In this document: piece by piece, positions 47,272-59,222 of the stretch
Position numbering within the stretch: position 1 is the stretch's first letter
Layout: the number at the start of each line of letters is the position of its first letter
Source of the DNA: Coleophoma eucalyptorum
Taxonomy: Eukaryota > Ascomycota > Leotiomycetes > Helotiales > Dermateaceae
Reading direction: 5' to 3'
Length of the DNA stretch: 64,000 bases
NCBI GenBank assembly: GCA_026120035.1
Contig: JALRME010000003.1
Coordinates: 806,001 to 870,000 of the forward strand
Position numbers and translations under genes: made by a program
The notes under the pieces: model-generated
Databases searched by the model: none
What the model was told of the DNA's origin: nothing
The model's input: the letters and a program-made list of their open reading frames with translations, nothing else

Positions 47272-49150
47272 ATGTCTGCTGCACAGCTTCTCAACCCAAA
47301 AGCTGAGTCCCGAGTAAGTTTCAGAGAGTGCAAGGGGAGAGAATTTCACTGACAGTGCTTAAGAGGAGAGGAGAAGCTCTTCGAGTCAACATCAATGCCG
47401 GAGAGGGTCTGCAAGATGTGTTGAAATCGAATCTGGGACCTTTGGGAACCATAAAGATGTGAGTATCTTCACTATACTGTTAAACCTAGTAGCTAACCAC
47501 CCCAGGCTTGTTGACGGTGCTGGCGCAGTACAAAACCTATGAATCCTGCCAAATTCATTTGCTAACAGTTGCAAACTCCAGATTAAACTTACCAAAGATG
47601 GAAATGTTTTATTACGAGAGATGCAGATCCAGAACCCTACAGCAGTCATGATAGCAAGAGCAGCAACGGCACAAGACGATATCTGTGGTGATGGAACAAC
47701 TTCGGTGGTTTTGCTCGTTGGTGAACTTTTGAAGCAAGCAGATAGATACATCTCGGAAGGTCTTCACCCTAGAATTATCACTGATGGTTACGAGATTGCC
47801 AAGGCTGAGTCTTTGAAGGTATGATATAACTTTGAATTCCGCAGGATTTCTAGCTTACCAACCTTGCCTAGTTCTTGGACTCTTTCAAGTTGGAGAAGGA
47901 GGTCGACCGCGAGTTATTGCTCAGTGTTGCCCGAACATCACTATCTACGAAACTGAATGCGACTCTTGCCAACAAGCTCACTCCTGATATTGTGGACGCC
48001 GTCCTTGCAATCTACAATGCGCCAAACAAGCCCGACTTACACATGGTTGAAATTATGAAGATGCAACATAGAACTGCCTCTGAGACTCAGCTCATCCGTG
48101 GTTTGGCACTTGATCACGGCGCCAGACATCCAGATATGCCAAAACGGGTTGAGAATGCATTCATCTTGAGTTTGAATGTAAGCTTGGAGTACGAGAAGTC
48201 AGAAATTAATTCTGGATTCTACTATTCAAGCGCAGAGCAAAGGGATAAGCTTGTTGAGAGTGAGCGAAGATTTGTGGATGAGAAGCTACGGAAGATTGTG
48301 GAATTGAAGAAGGAGGTCTGCGGCAATGATCCAAAGAAGGGCTTTGTCATTATCAACCAGAAGGGAATTGACCCTCTGTCTCTGGATGTCTTAGTCAAGA
48401 ACGGTATCTTTGCCTTGAGAAGAGCCAAGCGACGGAACATGGAAAGATTACAGTTGATCTGTGGAGGAACAGCACAGAACAGTGTTGACGACCTTACTCC
48501 AAACGTCCTGGGATGGGCTGGTTTGGTCTACGAGCACCAACTCGGAGAGGAAAAGTACACATTCATTGAAGATGTGAAGGAACCAAAATCCGTTACGCTT
48601 CTGATCAAGGGACCCAATCAACACACCATCACTCAAATCACTGATGCAGTCCGCGACGGTCTCCGAAGTGTATACAACATGATCGTCGACAAGAGCGTTG
48701 TACCTGGTGCTGGAGCTTTCCAGGTTGCTTGTGCTGCACATCTGAACAGCGAGGCATTCCGAAAGACCGTCAAGGGTAAGGCCAAGTGGGGTGTACAAGC
48801 ATTTGCAGATGCTCTTCTGATCATCCCAAAAACTCTGGCAGCGAACGCTGGCCATGACATCCAGGATGCTCGTAAGTAACTCCGATCTTCTAACGAATAT
48901 TCTTTACTAACGAGACGCAGTTGCGGCTCTGCAAGATGAGCATGCAGAGGGCACGATCGTGGGTCTTGATTTGATCACAGGAGAGCCTATGGATCCCGTC
49001 CTTGAGGGTGTATACGATTCATTCCGAGTGCTACGGAACTGTATCGCCTCAAGTTCTGGAATTGCATCAAATCTGTTGCTGTGCGATGAGTTGCTCAAGG
49101 CTCGACAGATGGGTAGACAAGCAAATCCTGGTCCGGGCATGGATGAGTAA
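47272..49150 (+). CDS. cct6: T-complex protein 1 subunit zeta (CCT6)
   Basis: Subunit of the cytosolic TRiC/CCT chaperonin, which folds actin, tubulin and WD-repeat proteins with ATP. Exons: 47272-47313, 47364-47458, 47506-47527 (22 nt), 47582-47818, 47872-48871, 48921-49150; 541 aa, the normal length. The start [20 protein letters not shown] is typical of fungal Cct6. The nucleotide-binding motif [15 protein letters not shown] and the equatorial segments [19 protein letters not shown] and [13 protein letters not shown] are present; the expected GGGA-type glycine motif near the C-terminal ATP site reads VPGAGA, as in Cct6 proteins. The tiny third exon encodes only LVDGAGA and is needed to keep the conserved loop. 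It is divergent from the PCYOX-like gene. Confidence 0.95.
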
Positions 49151-50325
49151 ATGCTTTAGAAGGGTGTCTTATGTTTTCCCGCATGCTTTGAGGACTGGAC
49201 AATTGGTTCTCGACATTTTCAGCACCGAGAGTGTAACACTGTATAATATGGCATGACTCCTCATGAAAGAAAAGTCGGCATTCACGCCGGTCGGGCCAGT
49301 AGATAGAGTACCTAGGTAGGGTGGAAAGCACTACCCAAACGAGACGATGCAATGTACAAGCGCGCCAAGATGGCTAATTTGTCAAGTGAACGAGGTGAAC
49401 TCGTGATGGAGATTGATACCCCACCAAGACTGTTATGCTTAAATGTTTCTTAACTTAATGAAGGGGAGGATGATTAGGGCGCTGCCCATCCTTGCATTGA
49501 GGCTGGCTGTACCGCCGTACCCTGGACTGTGGAAAGGGTCCAACAGGTCTACACGAAACCAGCGAACGCCGTCTTTCCTCTTCAGGACGCTGAGACAGGT
49601 AAGGGGGTAATGTTAGGATGAACTTGTGTTTCTAAAGCAGGCCGAAGTTCCGACTGAAGGGAACATCCAAAGGTAAAAGTACTGCGAGGTAATAAGATAC
49701 CGTGGTGATTTTAGGCACTTCGCAAAAGAGATCCGCTCGTATACTCGTATAACAATTTGTAACGCTTCAGCCCGTCCCTTCCCTTCTCTCCTCTCCTCTC
49801 CTCTCCTTTCCTTCTCTCGGGGCCTCGGCACAATGCCAATAACCTCTTTGCCAAACTGTCGGTGCTTGCCTGTTTCGAAACAGCTTGAGCCCCATAAACG
49901 CCTTCACAGCACACCGACCGTAGCAGGCACTCGAAAGGAGGAAGACTCCCAGCGAAAGAGCACTAAAGCGAAGTGCCCTGCATCGGTGGTCGGTGGCACC
50001 CCCGCTCCACACTCGTGGGAAGCCAAGAACGCCCCTAGGACCCTATCAGCTGGCGTCGATTGTTGATGTCCCCTGTCCGGATAGCACGAAACTCTCTACC
50101 TCGTGTCTCGACTTTCTTTCCCTCTTTCTTTCATTCGATTCCGTCTTTTGTCCTTTATTTCACTGGAAAAGGATTTTCCCCAAGTCTGTTGCGCTGAGCG
50201 ATGCTGTTCCACGATTCTTCATCCTTTTCGAGATCTTGATTCATCCTATCCCTGCTCCAGGCACGCGATCACCTTCTCCGCCTTCCGCACCCAGCTTCCT
50301 GGAGCCCGTGGTCGCCTGCTTCGCC
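49151..50325. other. Intergenic region and GH47 5' leader
   Basis: Between CCT6 and the mannosidase gene, both on the plus strand. It contains a C/T-rich tract at ~49770-49817. The mannosidase frame is open from 49993 without any ATG, which fits a leader rather than coding sequence. Confidence 0.5.
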
Positions 50326-53300
50326 ATGTTCCATATCCCATTTCGTTTGCGCCGGTATAGGGTGTTTCTCATATTCGCGGCGATTGTGATTGTTGCTCTT
50401 GTACGATTTTCGAAGTCAAATAGCTGGGAATACTCGCCGGCCGGGAGGTTCGATTTGGGGCGCCATGAAGCAAGTCAGGAGCAGAGTGACCACCAAACTC
50501 CACCCAAACAACAGATTGATAGAGTAACAGAGACGCCAAAGAGCCCCAAGGACGGGGATAGCCTTCCTCCTGCTGTTGCACCAGCTGCGACATCTTCGAA
50601 AATTGCCGTGAAGACTACAAAACCCGACTCTTTACCTACACTGCCTGCAATTCAACCGACGCCGACTTTGGACAACACGGTCCCTCGGGTTGTCATCCCC
50701 GATCGAAAACCTCAAGCTCAGGTTGGATTGTACGAAGATGAGCCAGAGGAACAGATTCTATATCCTGTGAATCCTCCCGGCAGACAAGAGCATCCAGTGT
50801 TCTCGCAGGTTCCTACCACAATACATTGGGAAAGGCAGACAGAACATTATCCAGTGCCGACTGGGGAGATAATTCAATTACCATCAGGACAGCCTTTAGC
50901 TATCCCCAAGATCCAGCACGCCTTCAACGATGAAACCCCTGACGCCAAGTATAATCGAGAGAAGAGGCAAACGAAAGTGAGGGACGAGTTCAAAAAGGCT
51001 TGGAATGGATACAGGAAGAATGCTTGGATGCATGACGAATTGTCTCCAGTTTCGGGCAAATTCCGCGACCCATTTTGTGGATGGGCAGCAACACTTGTAG
51101 ATTCCTTGGATACACTGTGGATTATGGGGTTGAAGGACGAGTTCGACGAGGCTGCAAAAGCTGTGAATCTGATTGATTTCACAACAAGTCCGCGGAACGA
51201 TATTCCTGTGTTTGAGACGACCATAAGATACCTGGGAGGTCTATTGGCCGCTTACGATGTGAGCGAAGGAAAGTATGAGAATTTATTGACGAAGGCGGTC
51301 GAATTGGCCGAAATTTTGATGGGGGCTTTTGATACACCAAACCGGATGCCGGTGCTTTTCTACCACTGGAAGCCAGCATTTGCTTCGCAGCCCCATCGAG
51401 CGGGCACAAGAGCCAATCTGGCCGAGCTTGGATCACTATCTATGGAGTTCACGAGATTAGCACAGATAACAAAGGAGGCTAAGTATTACGACGCTGTAGC
51501 TAGGATAACGAATGCATTATCCGAATGGCAAGATAGAGGGACAAAACTCGACGGAGTCTTCCCTGACACTGTTGATGCATCAGGATGTAATAGAACATCG
51601 ACCGTCACTTTACCCATCTCACTGGACGCGAATGGTCAGGAGTATCATTACTCACACCCAGGAAAGCCTATCGGATTTATACCTGATGTACCGGGGGCGG
51701 TCCCAGAACCAGTGCCAAAGAAAAAGCCCACGAAGCAGCAAGATATTGCCGTGCAGATAATACCTGGAGAGCCTTCAAAAGCCAAAATTGTCGATTGGGA
51801 TAGTGAGAAGAATAGCCCGAAAGCCAAGAGAGACCTAGACTCTTCTGTACCATCTAATAACACAGTTGGTGCCAATAAACCATTAGCGTCACCTCAAGCT
51901 CCTATAACCCGTGGATTTGGAAACAGATTTCAGGAAGATGTGGGACACTGTGAGCCGCAAGGCCTTATCTCATCAGGAACTGGATTTGGGTGGGACACAT
52001 TCTCTATGGGAGGCGGTCAAGACTCTACATATGAATATTTCACTAAGGTATGTAATGCAGGAAGATATCAGGCCGTCCCGCTAATTACTTCCAGCAACAT
52101 CTTCTCTTAGGGGGCCTGGAAGATAAATATCCTAAGCTGTACAAAAAGACAGCCGAAGCTATTCGAAAATGGATGCTCTACAGACCTATGCTTCCCGACA
52201 ACCGTGATGTTCTGTTCTCTGGAAAAGTCACCACTAGAGGAAATCCAACAGAAGATATGAGGCTGTCAGCTGAAGTAACTCATTTGACTTGTTTCATTGG
52301 AGGCATGATGGGTATGAGTGCTAAGGTTTATGGAATTGACGCGGACCTGGAAATCGCTAAGAAGCTTACTGATGGATGTGTTTGGGCATATGAAGCAACA
52401 AGGTCTGGAATTATGCCTGAGGGCGCAAAGACAGTCGCCTGTGAAAGCACGGCTTCTTGTCCGTGGAACCAAACGATTTATTATCAGGCGATTGATCCGT
52501 CATCAGTACAACGGGATTATGTTCTGGCAGAGTACGATAAAGTAAAAGCACAAGAAAACACCAAAGAGGTAGCCAAAACAGCAGCATCATCTCAAGCCAA
52601 GACGGCAGACTCTTCTGGTTATGCCACAGCCGAGCAAGGCGCGCCGAGTCCACCAACTGCTAGTCCTATTCAAAAACGTCAGCTCAAGCCGGATGGCAGC
52701 AATACAGGCTCCTCGGTTTCAAATCAAGATTTATCAAAGCCTGCAGCTGACAAATCTAGGGGCAAATTGTATGAAGAAATGTCCAAAAGTACTGAGACAG
52801 AGCTTGAATCGGGCCCTGCTGGCTTTACGAATGAATCTCCAACCAAAACATTCCCCAGTACTCCAGAGGCACAGGCTCCGCTTACCGACCCAAATCGTCC
52901 ATTATCACACAAAGAATATGTGGAGGCTAGGATTAAGCAGCTAGAATTACCCGCTGGTTTTATCAGTATTGAATCCGCCAAGTACATCCTCAGGTAAAGA
53001 CCACTCGCTCAACTTTGATCATAAACAAGCTAACAATACATTAGACCTGAAGCTATCGAGTCCGTGTGGTACATGTATCGAATCACTGGCGAACAGGAAT
53101 GGGCAGATAAAGGTTGGAGAATGTTCGAATCTATCATCAACGCGACGTCGACGACGTGGGGCCATTCAGCTATATACGACGTCCTGGTCCCGAACGCGCA
53201 ACAACATGATGAGATGGAGAGTTTCTGGCTCGCCGAGACTCTCAAGTATTTCTACCTCCTCTACAGCCCACCTGACCTCATTAGTCTGGATGACTGGGTC

Positions 53301-53348
53301 TTGAATACTGAGGCTCATCCCTTCAAACGGCCGAAACATTCTTCTTGA
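50326..53348 (+). CDS. Class I alpha-1,2-mannosidase (GH47), type II membrane protein
   Basis: Trims alpha-1,2-linked mannose from N-glycans in the ER or Golgi. Exons: 50326-52047, 52095-52993, 53045-53348; 974 aa, much longer than the usual 500-650. A signal anchor lies at ~13-27 ([14 protein letters not shown]) after a basic stretch, then a Pro/Ser-rich stem to ~200. GH47 segments: [72 protein letters not shown], the active-site region [38 protein letters not shown], and the C-terminal [19 protein letters not shown]. Two low-complexity insertions interrupt the barrel: ~447-525 and ~720-840. The second, rich in Ser, Thr, Lys and Gln, is unusually long. It is closest in layout to fungal GH47 subgroups other than ER Mns1. 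Confidence 0.88.
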
Positions 53349-53430
53349 TACCCCATTTTGTCTCTTCCTTCTTGTATTGATTATTTATTTTTCTTGTAGC
53401 TTTAGTATTAAACGAATCAAAGGAATGGAT

Positions 53431-53469
53431 TCACACACATACACACACACACACACACACATATATATT
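53431..53469. repeat. (CA)n-(TA)n microsatellite
   Basis: Nearly pure CA dinucleotides (53431-53460, one T interruption) running into ATATATAT, within the likely 3' UTR of the mannosidase gene. Confidence 0.9.
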
Positions 53470-53739
53470 CCTCCAACCCACTAGGTCAACTTCGAGTATA
53501 CAAAGATCCCTGCTTCGAAAGATGCATTCTTTCCGTACTTCTGCATGAAATCACCCGAGATGCACTCCATGCTGCAGTTACTATTTTGACACTAGTTCTT
53601 CTTCTCGCCACGAGTCGTTAGACTCTTTCCCTTGCCTGACAAATCTGTACCCCAATGGGTAATTAAAACCTTATGTGTGGCATGGCATAATTCTATGGCT
53701 GGCGCGCTAGGAGCATTCCATCATTATACTTTCGGAGTG

Positions 53740-53935
53740 TTCCTTGGAGGGAAGGGGAGAGGAGGGGAGTGGAGGATATGAGATTAGAGGAGAGGAGAAT
53801 AAAAGAAAAGGGAGGGAAAAAAACCACCTTTTGTTAGCAGAGAGCATACGTGGAAAAAGGTCAACGAAGTCCCAAAAAAAGAAAAAAGAAAGAAGAGAAA
53901 AAAGAGAAAAAAGTCTTAACAAGATAGTTATACAA
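53740..53935. repeat. Purine-rich low-complexity tract
   Basis: About 200 bases with strongly biased A/G on the plus strand, with short GGAGAGG and GAAAAAAG motifs. Stretches like this create long spurious frames on the opposite strand. Confidence 0.7.
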
Positions 53936-54767
53936 CTGTACAATTGACCCTTATAGCTAGCTAGAATTACGGAGATGAGCGAACACATTTCAAAACGGGA
54001 TAAAAAATAAATAAATAACCCCCAAAAAAAAGGTCCGATTGCTTTTTCTGTCCCAACCGTGGCGACCTGAAGTCCAAGCGTGCCCCGACAACGCCTATCG
54101 ATTGAGCGATCAAAAGCAAGGAGGTCGGTTGGTGGGTTTTGATGGAGCCGTCCAGCTGGAGTTTGGGTTGCCATCGGGGGAGGGATCTCCATCCAGGCAG
54201 ATTGGGATCTCTTGCTCAGTTCAGTATATGTAATAGACGGGATTGGGTAAGACAGATAGAGAGATAGATATCTTTTTATTCGGGTCCTTCATCCTATCAC
54301 CCTAGATCATAGAATCTCTATATCCTCGCTTCCTATCTAATCTTCTGATTTAAGCAACATTGGACAAGTGAATCCACAATATGCATCCTCATATTAGGAT
54401 GCAGACCGCGAGCAAGAATAAGATCAAAGCCGGAAGAAGTCCACCAAGTGTACGTCTCAGGTATCAAACAAATGAAATAAAAGAAGAAGGAACAAACACG
54501 GCATGCTTTCAAATAAAGTGCTCTGAGGTATAAAATAGCAAGCTATGCAGTTGAGAAATAGAAGAAGTCTTCAAAAGGTCGTGATGCCGCCATCTCTTTG
54601 CAAAGAAAGTGGGCGGTTCGTTAAAATGTACGCTCTATATGCTTGGCGGCCGGGCTCGTAGTTTCTCTGGACCGTGAAACTATAGCGAAGACAAACAAAC
54701 CGTTTTGTTAAGTCAATCCGTTTGTAGAACACCGATGTGAGAAAAAGAGGACTAGGAAAGTCGTAAA

Positions 54768-55157
54768 TCAGTCGTCTTGAGAACGCACTCCTCCGTCCCA
54801 ATGGATTTCTCGAACGCTCACTCTACTCCTCCTTCCCTCCTCTTTCTTGGGTTCTTTTCGGGCACCGCCTTGTCGCCAATCCAATCCGCCCATGGCCATC
54901 TTGCTGAGTCGCCTACCCAACTTCTCTCGCTCGCCAGAGCTATTGGAGGTATTGGTAGTCTCCGAGCTATTCCCACTCTTGGAGCTGCCGCCAGTAACTT
55001 GTGCAGAATATGATGAGGTTGGGGCGTAGATGTACTCTCCATCGACATATTCGGCTTCGCTAACGAAAGTGCTGCGTCGGTTGCGTCTTCGGGTGTAGCG
55101 TTGCTCTAGGCGGAAGAGTTCCAGCTTTTGGTGGATGAGGTCGATTAGGTTGACCAT
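54768..55157 (-). CDS. Small unknown basic protein (129 aa)
   Basis: No named family recognised. Single exon, ATG at 55157. The N-terminal half has a non-random look: VNLIDLIHQKLELFRLEQRY forms an amphipathic helix, followed by a basic patch TRRRNRRSTF and an acidic/aromatic turn VSEAEYVDGEYIYAP. The rest is Ser/Gly/Asn-rich then Lys/Arg-rich and probably disordered. No signal peptide or membrane helix. I believe similar short proteins occur in other Pezizomycotina, from memory only. The surrounding repeats make an artefact possible, but the clear start and amphipathic helix favour a real gene. Confidence 0.6.
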   Translation of the reverse strand: MVNLIDLIHQKLELFRLEQRYTRRRNRRSTFVSEAEYVDGEYIYAPTSSYSAQVTGGSSKSGNSSETTNTSNSSGEREKLGRRLSKMAMGGLDWRQGGARKEPKKEEGRRSRVSVREIHWDGGVRSQDD

Positions 55158-55499
55158 TTTTTCAAGATGGCAGTGGGCTCGGGTTCTCGAAAGGGCAGGT
55201 AGTCAATGGCTTCGTGGTGCAGCCAGCTCGGAAGACCGAGTCGAGTGTAAGGGTTTCGCGATGGAAGGTGGTGAAGAGTTGAGCGCGGAGGTCTTATGAA
55301 AGTCGTCGGCGAGGTGCTCCCTTGGAAGAATTGATTGTCCTGGGTTTGAGTTTGGTAGGTCGTTGCTGATAAGCTATCCCGTGGTCCTTGCAGAATTCCG
55401 AGCGGGTAGTTTTCAAACTCAGTAGGAGTCGACAAAGTCAGACAGCAGCAGAATTGGGGGGAAGATATGTGAAGAGGATTTGCGCGCGGGAAAAACAAT

Positions 55500-55720
55500 G
55501 GGAGGATGGCGGAAGGCGGAAGGCGGAGAGGCAGAGGCAGAGGTAGAGGGAGAAGGAGAGGGAGAGTGAGAGGGAGAGGGAGAGGCAAAGGATGAGGAGA
55601 TGGAAGGTGAAGGTGAAGGTGGAGGTGGAGGTGGAAGGGGAAGAAGTGAGCAGAGCAGCAGTAGCAGTCGCAGTAGCGGTAGCAGTCGCAGTCGCAGTCA
55701 CAGTAGCAACGGAGAGGAAA
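55500..55720. repeat. Purine minisatellite and CAGTCG-type repeat block
   Basis: Imperfect tandem GGAGAG/GGCAGA/GGTGAA units (about 55510-55640) followed by AGCAGTCGCAGT-like units (about 55655-55710). Strongly purine-biased on the plus strand, with mirror symmetry in places. Confidence 0.75.
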
Positions 55721-56245
55721 ATGCATTGCCAACCCAGCGATAAGGTACGAGAGAGAGGGACATCCAGCATCCAGCATCCAGCATGAGCTTTCTCGAGGGC
55801 TCGGGCGTCGGGGCAGCAGACTAGGCACCCCGTGTTATTGGGTTTCTGCCAGGGTGGGCTGCAGCTGCAGGCACGTGTCACAGGGATCATTCCTCTTTTG
55901 GACCAAAGGGCCGTGAGGAGGATGTCGCTCTAACGGCGAAGGGCAAAGGCCAAGGGGTGCGGTCGGGTCGAGTGAGATTTGCTTGGTGGGGCGGCAGCGT
56001 AGTTTGCGTGTGATTGATTGTGTGATGGGATGAAATCCCTCGACTTGGGCGACTCCAACCCGGACGCCCACCGGGACAATGTCTCTCGCATGCTTCCTAC
56101 CGTGCTTTGCTCATGCTATGGCTATGGATCTTATGCAATCATGCTCCGGTATGCCTTTGCTCTGCTTTGCTCTCCTTCGTTGCCCGCCTGACCCGCCGGC
56201 ATTGAGCGTTGAGCGTGGATGGGGCCAACCGTTTCATGACTTTGC

Positions 56246-56295
56246 ATTGCCTTGCCTTGCCTTGCCTTGCTTTGCCTGACCCTGCCTTGCTTGCC
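56246..56295. repeat. CCTTG pentanucleotide repeat
   Basis: Runs of TTGCC/CTTGC, about nine imperfect units, followed by CCTGCCTTGCTTGCC. Non-coding. Confidence 0.8.
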
Positions 56296-56373
56296 GGCGT
56301 TGCTGCTTGAGGGTTGTGGCGGGGGAAGCAACGCTGAAATATTGATAAAGTCCTACTATAGACTGCGACCCTT

Positions 56374-56407
56374 CCCAAGTTCCAAGTCCCAAGTCCCAAG
56401 TCCCAAG
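56374..56407. repeat. CCAAGTC heptanucleotide repeat
   Basis: About four tandem units of CCAAGTC (first one CCAAGTT). Non-coding. Confidence 0.8.
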
Positions 56408-56598
56408 ACTAAGACGACGGCCAGCCAGACTCTGGAATTGGAGGCCCACTTCGCCCGGGCCCCCAACCTTCCAGAACCGCGCGCTCGACGCTTGGGCGCC
56501 CTCGGCTGCCTGTAGCGAGCGAGCTAGTGTCGCTTCAGACGATCACGAATACTCGTAATATAAGGTCCATTACGCAGACACAACAACGACCGTTATCG

Positions 56599-56623
56599 CA
56601 CATTGCACATTGCACATTGCACA
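56599..56623. repeat. CATTGCA heptanucleotide repeat
   Basis: Three tandem CATTGCA units plus flanking partial copies. Non-coding. Confidence 0.8.
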
Positions 56624-57007
56624 ATTTTTGCCCACTTTTGCTACAGTAGCGCGCTTGACTCTAATCCTAACTTGTGTGTCTCAAGACCAGATTCCCCTTT
56701 AAGATTCAGGGTCACTGGGAGGGTCCGGTGCCTGCCCCCAAGCCGTGTCCCGGACGCATTCGTGATATACCATCTTTGGTATCCGTCCATCCGTCACTTT
56801 TGCTGCTTTTACCGATATCAATGCTATGCCCCCCCAGCTTTTCCCTCAGCCGTAGGAATGATATTCAGGAAAGGATCCGGTCTGAAGTGCCGTCTGATCG
56901 TCCGATTCGGCAAATCTGGTGCGGGGATGGAGCTTGCGGAGGTTAGAGATCAGAGTTGCAGATTCATCCCTGCTGCCCAAGAGGGATCGATATCTAATTC
57001 CTAACGT

Positions 57008-59222
57008 CTATCTCTTCTCTGCTGGGCTGTCCATTTGTGCTTCTCTCCTAACCTCATCAGCCTCAATATCGCGCTGTGCACCGGCGTCGTCGAAAAGTGT
57101 CTCTTGAGCTGTATCCGTGTCAGTTTCATCCAATATAAAAGGAACAATGAAAGTGCTGCATACCGCTCCAAAGTTCAGAATAAACCCCGCCAGTATCGAT
57201 CAATTCTCGATGGGTTCCTTCTTCCGCCACGTGCCCATTCTTCAAAACGATGATCTTGTCGCTATCATATATAGTTCTCAGCCGATGAGCAACGAACACG
57301 CTTGTTCGGGCCTTCTCCTTGAGGATGCTGTTAATGTTCTGCATCAGTGCTTGCTCTGTGTAGGTATCCAAGGCGGATGTGGCTTCATCGAAGAAGAGTA
57401 GAGGTGGGTCCTTCAGTATAAGTCGGGATACAGCTAGTCGCTGTTTCTCCCCGCCCGATATCATCATTCCTCGCTCCCCAACCATTGTGTTATAGCCCTC
57501 CGGCAGACTGGTGATGATATCATGAATCTTTGCTCGCTGTGCAGCTGCAAGAACCTTTTCCTTGGGTGCACTCATGTCACCATAGCGAATGTTATGCTCA
57601 ATCGAGTCATTGAACAATGGGGTGTCTTGTGGAACAACACCAATAGCCTTTCGCAGAGATTCAAGGCTTACATCACGGATGTCTTGCCCATCAATAAGAA
57701 TTCGCCCTTCTTGGACATCATAAAACCTGAAGAGAAGTCTCAATATTGTTGATTTTCCACAGCCACTAGGTCCAACAACAGCGATCTTCTTTCCTGCCGG
57801 GATAGTGAGATTCAAGTTCTTCAGAATTGGTCGATCTGCGTGATATCCAAAGGTAACGTTCTCGAACTTGATCTCGCCACCTTTGGTAAGCTGTAGACTT
57901 TTCGCGTTCAAAGGCTCCTTGATCGCTACATTTACTTTCTGAAGGTTGAAGAGAGTTTCCATATCCAGAAGAGACTGTCGGAGTTCTCGATATACCGAAC
58001 CCAAGAAGTTCAAAGGAACCGAGAGCTGGAAGACTAGTTGATTGACCATAACAAGATCTCCGACTGTTAGTGCTCCAGTAGCAACACCATCAGCAGCAAA
58101 GTACATCATTGCTGTCAATGCGCTCGAGAAAATCAAATTCTGGCCGGTATTGAGGAATGCTAGGGATGTGGCGACTTTGATGGAGGATCTTTCATATTCC
58201 TGGAGCGCTTTATCATATCTGCCAACCTCATACTTCTCGTTATTAAAGTATTTCACAGCCTCATAATTGATGAGAGAGTCAACAGCAACAGTTGAGCCTT
58301 TGTTATCAGCTGCATTTGCTTGTCTTCGGAACTTTGTCCTCCACGCTGTAGTCCAGATAGTGAAAGCCGTATACCCGACCATGGTAAGAGCTGTTACAGC
58401 AGCAAACTTGAAGCCGTACTGGTATGTAAGGATCCCGCAGACCATGGAGATTTCCAATGCAGTGGGCAGAATATGAAAGACCATAGATGTCAACAAAAAG
58501 CTGATGCCTTTGGTACCACGATCGATAGCCCGCGTCAATCCACCGGTCTGTTTAGTAAGATGAAAGTTCAGGTCTAGTCGCAGCAAGTGATCAAACACAT
58601 TGCAAGCTACTCTGCGAATGGCTTTCTGGGCAACACTGGCAAAGACAGCATTTCGAACCTCTTGGAAGACAGTTGCTCCGATCCTGGTAAGACCATATGC
58701 CAAAATCATGGAACCAGCTACAGTTGTTGCTGTTCCTCCAATTGCAACAAAATCGACATTCATCGAGTCTACGATGCTCTTGAAATAGAATGGCACCTGC
58801 ACATTCAAAACTTTGGCCCCAACCAGTAAAGCTAATGAAAGCCCTACCCTGAACTTTGTTCCCAGGTTATCTTTGGGCCACAAGTAATGTGCCATCTCTT
58901 TCATGATAGCCCAGTCGGCCTTCCTCTGCTCTTTATTTGTCTTGTCTGCAAGCGCCAATGGGTCTTTTCGAGCTGCAGCCGGTTTCGCTTGAGGCGGTTT
59001 CTGAGCAGTCTCGGGTTTTGTTCCTGGAATATCGTCCGCAGCTCGAGGCTGTCGTTGAGCTTGAACCAGTATGGCACTCTCCTTACTCTTGTCATCTCTG
59101 CCAAGTTGACATGATTTGGTAAAGACCCGGAGGCCCGGTGCAGGACGGATCCATTGCGAAGGCTGTTTGAACGAAGCTCTTACACTCGAACAAGCAGCTC
59201 TATGCAAACTCCGAACGATCAT
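57008..59222 (-). CDS. atm1: Mitochondrial ABC transporter Atm1
   Basis: Half-transporter of the inner membrane that exports a glutathione/sulfur compound needed for cytosolic Fe-S assembly. Exons 57164-59222 and 57008-57108; 719 aa. The N-terminal ~80 residues are basic and Ser/Ala-rich, a mitochondrial presequence. The transmembrane domain covers ~125-415 ([20 protein letters not shown] onward) and includes the family-typical [20 protein letters not shown] and [19 protein letters not shown]. In the ATPase domain, Walker [10 protein letters not shown] is at ~484-492, the signature ISGGEKQR at ~587, Walker [13 protein letters not shown] just after, then VAHRL. A 55-nt intron near the 3' end (57109-57163) joins SELWS to [15 protein letters not shown]; without it the frame would end in an unrelated 10-residue tail. 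It is divergent from AIM24. Confidence 0.95.

Larger units (their letters stand above)
53349..54767. other. Intergenic region with simple repeats
   Basis: 1.4 kb between converging genes. Contains a (CA)n microsatellite and a long purine-rich stretch at 53740-53935. Frame 53707-54192 (minus) is an artefact of the purine tract. No gene recognised. Confidence 0.5.
55158..57007. other. Intergenic region rich in simple repeats
   Basis: 1.85 kb between two minus-strand genes. Holds a purine minisatellite, CCTTG, CCAAGTC and CATTGCA repeats. Frames of up to 227 codons here (55145-55828) are made of repeat-encoded Leu/Pro or Ala/Thr runs and are not supported as genes. 56650-57007 looks like unique non-coding sequence before the ATM1 stop. 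Confidence 0.55.

Noticed and set aside
49993..50325. In-frame N-terminal extension of the GH47 mannosidase
   Set aside because: Contains no ATG; the ATG at 50326 is followed by a basic stretch and signal anchor, as expected for a type II Golgi protein.
55656..55710. Regular short repeats considered as a possible CRISPR-like array
   Set aside because: Units are 6-12 nt with no unique spacers; this is a microsatellite in a eukaryotic genome.
55145..55828. 227-codon minus-strand frame with Leu/Pro and Cys/Asp runs
   Set aside because: Made almost entirely from the purine minisatellite read on the opposite strand.
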